Source: Actinomycetota bacterium (GTDB lineage: Bacteria; Actinomycetota; Coriobacteriia; Coriobacteriales; RUG844). From it: DNA of 6,791 nt. Where the stretch lies: NCBI GenBank assembly GCA_013335845.1, contig JAAXUU010000072.1, positions 1 to 6,791 of the forward strand. The letters are read 5' to 3'. Of the stretch, positions 1 to 6,791 are shown piece by piece (the stretch's first letter is position 1; every line of letters begins with the position of its first letter). Below the pieces are notes generated by a model. That model was not told the origin of the DNA. It did not search any database and was given only the letters and a program-made list of their open reading frames with translations. The position numbers and the translations under genes were made by a program.

Positions 1-424
1 CGTTCTTACCGATAGTGATGTTTCCGAGCACAGAGGCGCCTACGCCGACAACCGCGCCGTCTTCGATCGTGGGGTGACGCTTGCCGGTTTCCTTACCCGT
101 CCCCCCAAGAGTGACTCCTTGGTAGAGTACGACGTCATCACCGATTATGGTGGTCTCCCCTATCACCACGCCCATACCGTGGTCGATGAAGAAACGGCGA
201 CCGATCTGTGCAGCGGGGTGGATCTCGACGCCGGTCATGGCGCGTGCTATCTGCGACCCCCAACGGGAAAGGAATTTGAATCCGAGGCTCCATACGAAAT
301 GATTCCAACGATGTGCCCAGATCGCGTGGACGCCAGAGTAACAGACGAGGACGGTGAGTACGGAAGGAGCCGCCGGGTCATTGCCCCTTGCAGCTGCGAT
401 ATCTTCTCTCATCCTTGCGAACAT
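1..424 (-). CDS. cysE: Serine O-acetyltransferase, short form (3' end cut by window edge)
   Basis: Transfers acetyl from acetyl-CoA to L-serine, giving O-acetylserine, the carbon skeleton for cytosolic cysteine synthesis. Only the first 141 codons are inside the window; the C-terminus is missing. A helical N-terminal part (about 1-60) leads into a left-handed beta-helix of hexapeptide repeats from about residue 67 ([24 protein letters not shown]). The catalytic histidine is H82 in IDHGMG. E67 (VEIHPAA) stands where E. coli CysE has its catalytic Asp, as in the short Bacillus-type enzymes. The substrate and CoA loop [17 protein letters not shown] is intact. The ATG at 424 is preceded by AAGGAG (430-435) with 5-nt spacing, and an in-frame TAA lies 12 nt upstream, so no longer start is possible. 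It follows ispF by 66 nt. The known ispF-cysE-cysS order suggests cysS may lie just off the left edge (inference). Confidence 0.95.
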   Translation of the reverse strand, partial: MFARMREDIAAARGNDPAAPSVLTVLVCYSGVHAIWAHRWNHFVWSLGFKFLSRWGSQIARAMTGVEIHPAAQIGRRFFIDHGMGVVIGETTIIGDDVVLYQGVTLGGTGKETGKRHPTIEDGAVVGVGASVLGNITIGKN

Positions 425-490
425 AGCTACTCCTTATGCGTGATCTGCCAACATGTCTGTGCATACTTTGCGACCAGATATGAAAAATCA

Positions 491-970
491 TCAGTGACAG
501 TCTACCAAGAGAACGACGGCTTGTGCGGCTATACCTTCTTTTCTTCCCTCAAAGCCGAGATGTTCGGTAGTAGTGGCCTTCAAACCCAAAGCATCGATTC
601 TGATACCGAGGGCTCCGGCAAGGTTCTCGCGCATGAGGTCGCGATACTTCGAAAGTTTGGGTTCTTGAGCGACGATCACGCAATCGGCATCGTGAACACG
701 CCAGCCACGTTCACGGACCAGATCGCCGACACGCCTGAGCAGCTCGATGGAATTCGCTCCTTCGAACGCGGGGTCCGTATCGGGGAAGAGTTCGCCGATA
801 TCACCGGCGCGTAGTGCACCGAGGCAAGCGTCAGCCAGTGCATGTGCTACTACATCGGCGTCCGAGTGTCCCAGCAAACCGCGTTCGTAAGGAATCAATA
901 CGCCTCCGAGTATGAGGTCACGACCCCCTGCGAATGCATGTACGTCATAGCCGAGCCCGATACGGTACAT
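491..970 (-). CDS. ispF: 2-C-methyl-D-erythritol 2,4-cyclodiphosphate synthase
   Basis: Cyclises CDP-methylerythritol 2-phosphate to methylerythritol 2,4-cyclodiphosphate and releases CMP, the fifth step of the MEP isoprenoid pathway; the family is a cytosolic homotrimer. The 159-residue product matches the usual length. Metal ligands are visible: D9 and H11 in GYDVHAF, and H43 in DADVVAHAL. Also conserved are GHSDAD (34-39), DIGELFPDTDP (57-67) and the C-terminal KATTTEHLGFEGRKEGIAAQ segment (131-150), with E136 matching the conserved Glu. I chose the ATG at 970: it begins MYRIGLGYDVHAF as the family does, and AGGTGG (976-981) sits 5 nt upstream. An in-frame GTG at 979 would add three residues but lies inside that ribosome binding site. 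Only 9 nt separate it from the ispD stop. Confidence 0.97.
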   Translation of the reverse strand: MYRIGLGYDVHAFAGGRDLILGGVLIPYERGLLGHSDADVVAHALADACLGALRAGDIGELFPDTDPAFEGANSIELLRRVGDLVRERGWRVHDADCVIVAQEPKLSKYRDLMRENLAGALGIRIDALGLKATTTEHLGFEGRKEGIAAQAVVLLVDCH

Positions 971-975
971 TCCCT

Positions 976-982
976 CCACCTA
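976..982 (-). promoter_or_regulatory. ispF ribosome binding site overlapping the ispD stop codon
   Basis: On the minus strand the ispD stop TAG (982-980) runs directly into AGGTGG (981-976), five bases before the ispF ATG at 970. A ribosome terminating on ispD would therefore cover the ispF initiation site, an arrangement typical of translational coupling. The overlap is seen in the sequence; coupling is inferred. The site also decides the ispF start, because the upstream GTG at 979 falls within it. Confidence 0.7.
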
Positions 983-1870
983 TAAGCAATCTCGATGGCG
1001 AAGGCGCACCTTGAGAGCCGCCTCGATAGGACCGCGATCCTCGGGGACCGTCAATTTGATGTTGTCTCGGGGACCGTTGACCAAGAAGATCTTCCCGCCG
1101 AGACGTTCGACGAGAGAAGAGTCATCCGTGCCGACGAAACCATCGGACATAGCGGCGGAATGCGCTTTGCGTATGATATCCGCCCTGAAAATCTGCGGTG
1201 TCTGTGCGACCCAGAACATCGAGCGATCCGGCGTGCCGACCACTGTGCCGTCGTTGCCGACGACTTTCAGAGTATCGATGGCGGGATGCCCTACCACGGC
1301 ACCATCGGCATCGAGGTTTCCCTTTATCATATTGGTGGCATGGATTATAAGACTCGGGGTGATAAGCGGACGTGCGCCATCGTGGATCGCGATGAATTCG
1401 TATTTCTCGTCAACGGCGTTTATACCGTTGTACGCCGACTCCTGGCGGATGGTGCCTGCAGGTACCATCACGATCGGAGTGACGAAAGGATACGGATCGA
1501 GAGCCTTCTCGCAAAACTCCCGGATCTGGTCCTCGGGACAGACGATAACGATAAGGCCGACGTCCGGTACGGCATCGAAAGCTTCCGCAGACCACGTGAC
1601 CACAGGTCTGCCCAACACTTCGAAGAGTTGCTTCCCCGCCGAATAACCGAAACGCTCACCTGAGCCACCCGCAAGGATCACGGCGGCTGTCTGCGGTTTG
1701 GCAGACACCTCCCCTTTGAGCTCGGTCAGATTAGCGGCCAAGGCATCGAGCTGCTCTGATGAGATAGCGAACATAGGGGCATCAAGCACCGATGGACCCG
1801 AAATCGGGTCCGATGAACGGCGAGCGGCCTTGCTCTTCGCGTGCACAGTATTCGAATGCATCGTAGCCAT
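980..1870 (-). CDS. ispD: 2-C-methyl-D-erythritol 4-phosphate cytidylyltransferase with N-terminal extension
   Basis: Couples MEP to CTP, giving CDP-methylerythritol and pyrophosphate, the third MEP-pathway step. Residues 61-296 form the usual catalytic core of about 235 residues: the nucleotide-binding loop LAGGSGERFG (66-75) with R73, then K80 in GKQLFE, IRQES (141-145), HDGARP (163-168), TPDR with R216, and NIKLT (270-274) with K272; these match the substrate-contacting residues of E. coli IspD. The loop reads AGG rather than AAG, as in the related ribitol-phosphate cytidylyltransferases (TarI), but the adjoining ispF supports IspD. The ATG at 1870 has AGGGGG (1876-1881) 5 nt upstream, giving 296 residues, about 60 more than usual. 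That extension is basic and Ser-rich (1-25), then a probable amphipathic helix (35-54). Other in-frame starts, ATG 1861 and ATG 1774, cannot be excluded. It follows clpC by 75 nt. Confidence 0.93.
   Translation of the reverse strand: MATMHSNTVHAKSKAARRSSDPISGPSVLDAPMFAISSEQLDALAANLTELKGEVSAKPQTAAVILAGGSGERFGYSAGKQLFEVLGRPVVTWSAEAFDAVPDVGLIVIVCPEDQIREFCEKALDPYPFVTPIVMVPAGTIRQESAYNGINAVDEKYEFIAIHDGARPLITPSLIIHATNMIKGNLDADGAVVGHPAIDTLKVVGNDGTVVGTPDRSMFWVAQTPQIFRADIIRKAHSAAMSDGFVGTDDSSLVERLGGKIFLVNGPRDNIKLTVPEDRGPIEAALKVRLRHRDCL
1794..1811 (-). repeat. Perfect 8-bp inverted repeat (hairpin) early in the ispD reading frame
   Basis: GGACCCGA, two bases, then TCGGGTCC is a perfect 8-bp dyad. In mRNA it could fold as a 7-bp GC-rich stem with a 4-nt loop. 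It falls about 60 nt inside ispD as called, encoding residues 21-25 of the extension, and lies upstream of the internal ATG at 1774. No T-run follows, so it is not an intrinsic terminator. It may affect ribosome progress or start choice, or may be chance. Confidence 0.5.
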
Positions 1871-1945
1871 AACCGCCCCCTAACCACTCCTCTATATGTG
1901 CATAGTATAAATCAAGATCGAGACCATGTGGGCACGCCCGGAAAG
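1871..1945 (-). promoter_or_regulatory. clpC-ispD gap with a weak internal promoter candidate
   Basis: This 75-nt gap holds a TATACT -10-like hexamer (minus strand, 1904-1909). Seventeen bases upstream is CCCACA (1927-1932), which matches only the ACA half of the -35 consensus. It also carries GAGGAG and AGGGGG purine tracts before the ispD ATG; AGGGGG has the better spacing. A small GGGC-GT-GCCC dyad just after the clpC stop has no T-run and is too short for a terminator. Promoter activity is a guess. Confidence 0.25.
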
Positions 1946-4516
1946 TCACTCCGCGACGGACCCCCCGATATCACCGGAACCGCCGCCCCCGATAACACTG
2001 GGTGTCGAGAAAACGGTGGGCTCACGAAGCATACTTTCATGCTTGCGGTGCTCGGGTATCTCGCCCACTCCGGGATTGAACTCGAGATTTCCGTCCACCA
2101 ATTCGACTTCGATGACGGACCCTGTCTGCCAACGTCCCTCGAGGATCTCCTCGGAGATGGGGTCTTCGAGAAGGCGTTGGATGGCACGGCGAAGCGGACG
2201 GGCGCCGTACGTCGTGTCGGTTCCCTCGCGGGCGATGAATGCGATTGCCTCGGGGGAAAGATTGATGGTCATATTCTGGAAGATAAGCCTATCTCGAAGA
2301 TCGGCCACCATGAACTGCACGATTTGCGCTATTTCTTCTGCGGTAAGCGACTTGAATACGATGATGTCATCGATGCGGTTCAAGAACTCAGGACGGAAGA
2401 TCTTCTTCACCTCGGACATGACGCGGGAATGGATCTCTTTGTTGGAAAGACCGCCGGATTCACTGCTCGGAGTGAAACCGAGCGGTGCCGTTTGAGCGAT
2501 CTCGCGTGCTCCGATGTTGCTCGTCATGATGATGATGGTATTGCGGAAGTCCACCTTGCGCCCCTGTGCGTCCGTCAGACGCCCTTCTTCGAGTATCTGA
2601 AGCAGGATATTGAAGACGTCCGGGTGGGCCTTTTCGATCTCATCGAAAAGCACGACCGAATAGGGGCGCTGACGAACCGCTTTCGTGAGTTGTCCACCCT
2701 CATCGTAACCGACGTAGCCCGGAGGGGATCCCACGAGACGGGATACCGAATGCTTCTCCATATATTCAGACATGTCGATCGATATAAGTGCGTCCTCGGA
2801 GTTGAAGAGGAACTCCGCGAGGGCTTTCGAGAGCTCGGTTTTCCCGACACCAGAAGGTCCGAGGAAGATGAAAGAACCGGCAGGACGCTTCGGGTCCTTC
2901 AAACCGGCGCGACTGCGTCGTATCGCCTTCGATATGGCGTTCACCGCTTCGTCTTGTCCGACGATACGCTCATGCAACACTTGCTCCATGCGCAAGAGCT
3001 TCTCTGTTTCAGCTTCGGTGAGCGAAGCGACCGGAACACCGGTGGACATACTGACCACGTCGGCGATTTCCTTTTCGGTTACTTCCACTACGGTTTGCGA
3101 AGCGGTTTCCTTCCACTTATCCTCAAGTGCATGGCGCTCCTCGATGTAGCCCCGCTCTTGATCGCGCAATCCAGCAGCTTTCTCGAAATCCTGCATCTGG
3201 ATCGCATCGTCCTTCTCGATACGGACCTTGCGGATCTTCTCGTCCATGTCGCGCACCTCGGCAGGAATCGTCATATTGCGTATACGCATACGCGCGCCTG
3301 CTTCATCGATCAAGTCGATTGCTTTATCGGGAAGGAAACGATCCTGGACATAACGATCCGACAGGGAAACCGCGGCCTCGAGAGCCTCGTCGGTGAAGTG
3401 CACACGATGATGTGCCTCATAGCGGTCGCGGAGACCTTCCAATATCTTGACCGCTTCTACATTCGAGGGCTCGCCGACCATGATAGGCTGGAACCTTCGC
3501 TCGAGTGCGGAATCCTTTTCCACGTGCTTACGGAATTCATCGAGGGTCGTCGCGCCGATAACCTGGATTTCCCCACGTGATAGCGCCGGTTTCAGAATCG
3601 CCGCCGCGTCGATCGAACCTTCGGCACTACCGGCGCCGATCAGCGTATGCATCTCATCGATGAACAGAATGACATCTCCTGCAGCCTTGGCTTCTTTGAT
3701 GACCCGCTTGAATCGGTCCTCGAACTCGCCGCGATACTTCGAACCGGCGACTATGGCCGAGATATCAAGCGAATATACGCGCTTGTTTCTCAGGATGTCG
3801 GGAACCTGCTCTTTATCGACCAGTTGGGCGAATCCTTCTGCAATCGCGGTTTTGCCCACACCGGGATCACCGATGATGAGCGGGTTGTTCTTCGTGCGAC
3901 GCGAAAGGATCTGCATTACGCGCTCAACTTCGGCCTCTCGCCCGATAACGGGGTCGAGCTTACCCTCGTGGGCCATCTGAGTGAGGTTCGTCCCGAACTC
4001 CTCGAGCATGGAGCCGTTCTCCTCGTTGTTACCGAAATCCATGGCACCGAAATCGGTACGGGGACCCGCAGCGGGAGTCGGGCTTGAGGCGATGAGTTCA
4101 CCGATCACCTTTCGGATATCTTCCCCGTCGACACCCATCTGGGTAAGCGCCTGCATAGCGACGCCGTTGCCTTCGCGGACGATACCCAAGAGGAGATGTT
4201 CGGTCGAGATATAGTTCTGACCGAGTTGGAGAGTCTCACGCAAGGCACCCTCGAGCACGCGCTTCGCACGTGGGGTGAATGGTATGTGCCCCGCAGCCGG
4301 AGTCTGCTCCTTCTCGATGATTTCTTTTATCTGGATGAGAGCTTCGTCATAGGTGATACCCAGACGTCTCAAGGCCTGTGCGGCAAGACCTTCTCCCTCA
4401 AGGATCAGACCGAGCAGAAGATGCTCCGTACCCACATAAGACTGATTGAGAGAACGCGCTTCGTCTTGGGCGAGCCCTAAGACTTTTCGTGCTTTATCCG
4501 TAAATTTTTCAAACAT
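1946..4516 (-). CDS. clpC: ATP-dependent Clp protease ATPase subunit ClpC
   Basis: Cytosolic Hsp100/AAA+ hexamer that unfolds proteins and threads them into ClpP. The 856 residues carry the full family layout. Two N-terminal repeats (about 1-145) include [12 protein letters not shown] and [12 protein letters not shown]. The first AAA+ module has Walker A GDPGVGKT (216-223), Walker [10 protein letters not shown] (282-290) and Arg residues at 340-341. A UVR-type coiled segment (about 425-460) distinguishes ClpC from ClpA and ClpB. The second AAA+ module has Walker A GPSGVGKT (553-560), Walker [11 protein letters not shown] (621-630), FLNRID (711-716) and sensor-2 GARPLRRAI (771-779). LGF at 679-681 is the ClpP-docking tripeptide, so it should be proteolytic rather than a ClpB disaggregase. 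The ATG at 4516 gives the standard [10 protein letters not shown] start and has AAGGAG (4524-4529) 7 nt upstream; the frame stays open 16 codons further but unlike the family. The tail after about 813 is Gly/Ser-rich. Confidence 0.98.
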   Translation of the reverse strand: MFEKFTDKARKVLGLAQDEARSLNQSYVGTEHLLLGLILEGEGLAAQALRRLGITYDEALIQIKEIIEKEQTPAAGHIPFTPRAKRVLEGALRETLQLGQNYISTEHLLLGIVREGNGVAMQALTQMGVDGEDIRKVIGELIASSPTPAAGPRTDFGAMDFGNNEENGSMLEEFGTNLTQMAHEGKLDPVIGREAEVERVMQILSRRTKNNPLIIGDPGVGKTAIAEGFAQLVDKEQVPDILRNKRVYSLDISAIVAGSKYRGEFEDRFKRVIKEAKAAGDVILFIDEMHTLIGAGSAEGSIDAAAILKPALSRGEIQVIGATTLDEFRKHVEKDSALERRFQPIMVGEPSNVEAVKILEGLRDRYEAHHRVHFTDEALEAAVSLSDRYVQDRFLPDKAIDLIDEAGARMRIRNMTIPAEVRDMDEKIRKVRIEKDDAIQMQDFEKAAGLRDQERGYIEERHALEDKWKETASQTVVEVTEKEIADVVSMSTGVPVASLTEAETEKLLRMEQVLHERIVGQDEAVNAISKAIRRSRAGLKDPKRPAGSFIFLGPSGVGKTELSKALAEFLFNSEDALISIDMSEYMEKHSVSRLVGSPPGYVGYDEGGQLTKAVRQRPYSVVLFDEIEKAHPDVFNILLQILEEGRLTDAQGRKVDFRNTIIIMTSNIGAREIAQTAPLGFTPSSESGGLSNKEIHSRVMSEVKKIFRPEFLNRIDDIIVFKSLTAEEIAQIVQFMVADLRDRLIFQNMTINLSPEAIAFIAREGTDTTYGARPLRRAIQRLLEDPISEEILEGRWQTGSVIEVELVDGNLEFNPGVGEIPEHRKHESMLREPTVFSTPSVIGGGGSGDIGGSVAE
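1962..1998 (-). repeat. Imperfect 13-nt direct repeat in the clpC tail
   Basis: CCCCCGATATCAC (1962-1974) recurs as CCCCCGATAACAC (1986-1998) on the plus strand, 12 of 13 identical and offset by 24 nt, so in frame. It encodes the Gly-rich end of ClpC, around [16 protein letters not shown], where residues line up with a period of eight. A small in-frame duplication is one explanation; convergent Gly codons in a low-complexity tail is another. Confidence 0.45.
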
Positions 4517-4655
4517 GAGACTTCTCCTTGCTCTATGGAAATGGCAGACATCCTGCGCAATCACAGCTGATAAAGGAGTATACGCGCAAATAGCACCGCT
4601 GCGTCGTCTGTATACGGAGAATGCACCATATAGTTACCAATTTGTGAAACAGGAA
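4517..4655 (-). promoter_or_regulatory. lysS-clpC intergenic region, possible clpC promoter
   Basis: The largest internal gap, 139 nt, and the likeliest place for a separate clpC promoter. It is AT-richer than the flanking genes and contains -10-like hexamers on the minus strand, TATACT (4577-4582) and TATACA (4609-4614), neither with a good -35 at 16-18 nt. I found no CIRCE, CtsR-type GGTCAAA or HspR HAIR (CTTGAGT-N7-ACTCAAG) operator, and no stem plus T-run that would end lysS transcription. The clpC ribosome binding site AAGGAG is at 4524-4529. Confidence 0.3.
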
Positions 4656-6155
4656 TTAACTTTCGTCGCGCATATGGGGGAAGAGGAGGACATCGCGAAT
4701 CGAAGGCGCGTCACATAGGAGCATCACGAGGCGGTCGATACCGATACCCATGCCACCGGCCGGAGGCATACCGTATTCAAGTGCACGGATGTAATCTTCG
4801 TCATAGCCCATCGCCTCATCATCGCCGGCATCTTTGGCTGCGATTTGGGCAGCGAAGCGCTCTTCCTGGTCGACCGGGTCGTTGAGCTCTGAGAACGCGT
4901 TCGCATACTCGCGACCCCCGATGATCAACTCGAAGCGATCCGTGACATTATCATCGCCCAGCTTCTTCTTCGCCAAAGGCGATGTTTCAATGGGGTGCTC
5001 GCAGACGAATGTAGGTTGGACGATAGTACCCTCAACGAGGTGTTCATAAAGTTCGGTTATGAGCTTACCCTTGCCCCACGCAGCCTCGAAAGGTACATGA
5101 TATTTGCCGCACAATACACGGAGTTCCTCCAGGGAACGGTCGAATGAGACATCCTCACCCGCAGCCTCACTTGTGAGATCGATCATGGTGCGTCGCGCCC
5201 ATGTACCACCCAGGTGTATCTCTTGTCCCTGGTAGATGATATCGGTTGTACCACATGCGACTTCGGCCGCAGCAGCGACGATGCCTTGGACGAATTCCAT
5301 CATGCCGTCGATATCCGTGTATGCTTGGTAGGCTTCCATCATGGTGAATTCCGGATTGTGGCGAGGGTCCATGCCCTCGTTCCTGAACGAGCGGTTGATT
5401 TCGAATACGCGCTCGAATCCGCCGACAAGTAAACGCTTGAGATAGAGTTCGGGCGCGACACGAAGGTAGAACTCGCGATCGAGTGCATTGTGATGTGTGG
5501 TGAAAGGACGCGCGGTTGCTCCGCCGGGAATCGGGTGGAGCATCGGGGTTTCGACCTCGAGAAAGCCCTTGCCCTCGGCATAACGGCGAATTGCAGAGAG
5601 GATCTTGAACCTCTTCATGAAGGTTTCGCGTACCTCGGGATTCATAACGAGGTCGACATAACGCTGGCGATAACGGGTCTCCTTGTCGGAAAGACCGTGG
5701 AACTTCTCCGGCAGGGGACGTAGGGACTTGCTTAGAAGTTGTACAGCCTCCGGAGCGACGGACAATTGTCCGCGACGAGTACGCAAGACCGTACCGGTGA
5801 CACCGATCCAGTCGCCTACGTCGAGGGATTTCATTTGAGCGTAAGCTTCTTCACCCAAGATGTTGATACGTGCGAAGATCTGGATATCCCCGGTTGCGTC
5901 ATGCAGGACCAGGAACGCGATTTTACCTTGATCGCGAATCGCCATGATACGCCCGGCCATATGAACGATACGCTCGGTACTTTCACCGTCGGCGAGTTCT
6001 GCGAACTCACGTTCTATATCCGCCGCATATGCGTCGACGTCGAAACGACGGGCATAGGGCTCCTCGCCCGCTGCTATCAAGGCGAGGCGTTTTGCGCGAC
6101 GTACCTCGATAGGGTCATCTTCCAATAAATCCGGACTATCAACGCTCTCTGTCAT
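4656..6155 (-). CDS. lysS: Lysyl-tRNA synthetase, class II
   Basis: Charges tRNA-Lys with lysine using ATP in the cytosol. The 499-residue protein has the usual class II layout: an N-terminal OB-fold that binds the anticodon (about 63-150, beginning HMAGRIMAIRDQGKIAF), then the catalytic domain with motif 1 (GFLEVETPML, 197-206), motif 2 (FRNEGMDPRHNPEFTMMEAY, 257-276) and motif 3 (GMGIGIDRLVMLL, 468-480). The AFSELNDP stretch (420-427) is the conserved amino-acid and ATP pocket. Length and all motifs are normal, with no truncation. The ATG at 6155 is supported by AGAAGG (6163-6168) 7 nt upstream. greA ends 51 nt before it with no terminator between, so the two are probably co-transcribed. 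I see no T-box or other leader that would point to amino-acid-responsive control. Confidence 0.98.
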   Translation of the reverse strand: MTESVDSPDLLEDDPIEVRRAKRLALIAAGEEPYARRFDVDAYAADIEREFAELADGESTERIVHMAGRIMAIRDQGKIAFLVLHDATGDIQIFARINILGEEAYAQMKSLDVGDWIGVTGTVLRTRRGQLSVAPEAVQLLSKSLRPLPEKFHGLSDKETRYRQRYVDLVMNPEVRETFMKRFKILSAIRRYAEGKGFLEVETPMLHPIPGGATARPFTTHHNALDREFYLRVAPELYLKRLLVGGFERVFEINRSFRNEGMDPRHNPEFTMMEAYQAYTDIDGMMEFVQGIVAAAAEVACGTTDIIYQGQEIHLGGTWARRTMIDLTSEAAGEDVSFDRSLEELRVLCGKYHVPFEAAWGKGKLITELYEHLVEGTIVQPTFVCEHPIETSPLAKKKLGDDNVTDRFELIIGGREYANAFSELNDPVDQEERFAAQIAAKDAGDDEAMGYDEDYIRALEYGMPPAGGMGIGIDRLVMLLCDAPSIRDVLLFPHMRDES

Positions 6156-6206
6156 ATAACAACCTTCTGAATCCTTTTTCGTACCCGTGTTGCGTACTGA
6201 AACCTT

Positions 6207-6680
6207 TTAATGTGCGATCTTAACGATGGTGAATTCGATTCTCTTACCGGTCGGACCCTCGGCAACGATGGTATCGCCCTTCTTGCGGCCGAGAACAGCA
6301 GCGCCGACAGGAGATTCGTTGGATATTTTGCCCGCAGATGGATCAGCCTCGGCTGTGCCAACGACTTGTAGGGTGCGTTCCTTGCCAGTGGGGGTCTGTA
6401 GGGTGACAACGCTTCCGATTGCAACCTTGGTGCCGCGCTTGGGCTGTTCTGCGATGGTTGCGTTTGCAAGGATCTGCGTTACCTCGGCTATGCGGCTCTC
6501 AAGCCACGCTTGCTCGTTCTTCGCATCGTCATATTCGGAATTCTCGGAGATATCTCCGAACTCCCGTGCGATTCTGATACGCTCGCCGACCTCGGAGCGT
6601 TTTTCGTTCTCGAGGTAATGAAGTTCTTCCTCAAGTTTGACTTTGCCCTCTTGGGTCAGGATGATCTCTTTATTAACCAT
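6207..6680 (-). CDS. greA: Transcription elongation factor GreA
   Basis: Enters the RNA polymerase secondary channel and stimulates cleavage of the backtracked transcript 3' end, rescuing stalled complexes. The 157-residue protein has the family's usual length and two domains: an N-terminal antiparallel coiled coil (about 8-75) and an FKBP-like C-terminal domain (about 83-157). The coiled-coil tip GDISENSEYDDA carries D43 and E46, matching the acidic pair (D41, E44 in E. coli) that positions the catalytic Mg ion, so cleavage activity is expected. The C-terminal SNESPVGAAVLGRKKGD signature is intact. I chose the ATG at 6680 (MVNKEIILTQEG) by family resemblance; GGAG (6689-6692) is 8 nt upstream. 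An in-frame ATG at 6698 with its own GGGAG could add six residues (MIGVGT). It appears to be the first gene of the cluster, judging only by the 111 nt visible upstream. Confidence 0.97.
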   Translation of the reverse strand: MVNKEIILTQEGKVKLEEELHYLENEKRSEVGERIRIAREFGDISENSEYDDAKNEQAWLESRIAEVTQILANATIAEQPKRGTKVAIGSVVTLQTPTGKERTLQVVGTAEADPSAGKISNESPVGAAVLGRKKGDTIVAEGPTGKRIEFTIVKIAH

Positions 6681-6699
6681 AGTACCTACTCCGATCATA

Positions 6700-6711
6700 T
6701 CGCTCCCGCGA
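6700..6711 (-). other. Small tetraloop hairpin in the greA leader
   Basis: The minus strand reads TCGC-GGGA-GCGA, a 4-bp GC-rich stem closed by a loop fitting the GNRA pattern. The loop holds the purine-rich Shine-Dalgarno candidate for the upstream ATG at 6698, so folding might mask that start and favour the ATG at 6680. The pairing is visible; any role is inferred, and a stem this short can arise by chance. Confidence 0.3.
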
Positions 6712-6760
6712 AACACAGTTACATCCAGATACTGCATACAACCTGAGTGTTCGCAGGAAG

Positions 6761-6787
6761 ACTATATTAGAGACGCGGCATATGCAA
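6761..6787 (-). promoter_or_regulatory. Candidate greA promoter
   Basis: On the minus strand TATAGT (6761-6766), one mismatch from the -10 consensus, lies 15 nt downstream of TTGCAT (6782-6787), which matches only the TTG of the -35 consensus. The spacing is shorter than the ideal 17. It would give a leader of about 75 nt. It is the best candidate in the 111 nt upstream of greA, but the window ends here and a stronger promoter could lie outside. Confidence 0.25.
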
Positions 6788-6791
6788 CCGA

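Noticed and set aside
425..490. Short ATG...TAA reading frame of six codons ending at the cysE ribosome site, as a possible leader peptide
   Set aside because: No Shine-Dalgarno precedes it, it has no run of Cys or Ser codons, and no attenuator-like stems are visible.
470..495. ATGA-TTTT-TCAT dyad after the ispF stop, as a terminator
   Set aside because: The stem is only four AT-rich pairs and the T residues are inside the loop rather than after the stem.
74..814. Plus-strand open frame of 246 codons antisense to cysE and ispF
   Set aside because: It spans two clearly identified minus-strand genes and the gap between them, and its Cys-rich translation resembles no family I know. Treated as a shadow.
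995..1663. Overlapping plus-strand open frames of 222 and 211 codons opposite ispD
   Set aside because: Two frames open over the same stretch, both antisense to an intact IspD core, with no domain or convincing ribosome site. Shadows.
1841..3580. Plus-strand open frame of 579 codons antisense to clpC and the start of ispD
   Set aside because: It lies almost wholly opposite clpC, whose family motifs are unmistakable. Its translation shows no recognisable domain and starts inside ispD. It is best explained as a shadow of clpC codon bias.
4577..4614. Two GTATAC hexamers in the lysS-clpC gap as a paired operator
   Set aside because: GTATAC is self-complementary and AT-rich, the flanking bases do not match, and two copies in a 139-nt gap is not compelling.
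6681..6791. Riboswitch or T-box in the leader upstream of greA
   Set aside because: No T-box consensus, specifier-loop layout or known aptamer core is visible, and only 111 nt are available.

Overview
The window holds six bacterial genes, all on the minus strand, so transcription runs from high to low coordinates: greA, lysS, clpC, ispD, ispF and the first 141 codons of cysE, which leaves through the left edge. Every protein is a recognisable housekeeping enzyme with intact signature motifs. I see no RNA gene, insertion sequence, CRISPR array, attachment site, origin or phage gene. I also see no convincing previously undescribed system: this is ordinary core chromosome with some unusual details.

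Likely organism: base composition is moderate (a little over half G+C by eye). Gene order echoes the conserved lysS-clpC ... ispD-ispF(-cysE/cysS) neighbourhood of Actinomycetota and Bacillota. clpC has no ctsR-mcsA-mcsB upstream, which argues against a typical Bacillota operon. The protein style (ClpC with a UVR segment, short-form CysE) suits an actinobacterial lineage of moderate GC, perhaps Coriobacteriia. That placement is inference; genus cannot be read from the window.

Layout, in transcription order: positions 6791-6681 are the greA leader with a weak promoter candidate and two possible in-frame starts. greA (6680-6207) is followed after 51 nt by lysS (6155-4656). A 139-nt gap precedes clpC (4516-1946). 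A 75-nt gap precedes ispD (1870-980), which has an atypical N-terminal extension of about 60 residues. ispF (970-491) follows after 9 nt, with its ribosome binding site overlapping the ispD stop codon. A 66-nt gap precedes cysE (424 to beyond 1). No gap between genes holds a stem followed by a T-run, so read-through along the cluster is plausible. No gene-free stretch reaches 300 bases.

Functionally the cluster combines transcript-cleavage rescue of RNA polymerase (GreA), lysyl-tRNA charging (LysRS), ATP-driven protein unfolding for ClpP (ClpC), two steps of the MEP isoprenoid pathway (IspD and IspF; IspE, the step between them, is not here) and the first committed step of cysteine synthesis (CysE). 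Only the ispD-ispF pair shares a pathway directly.
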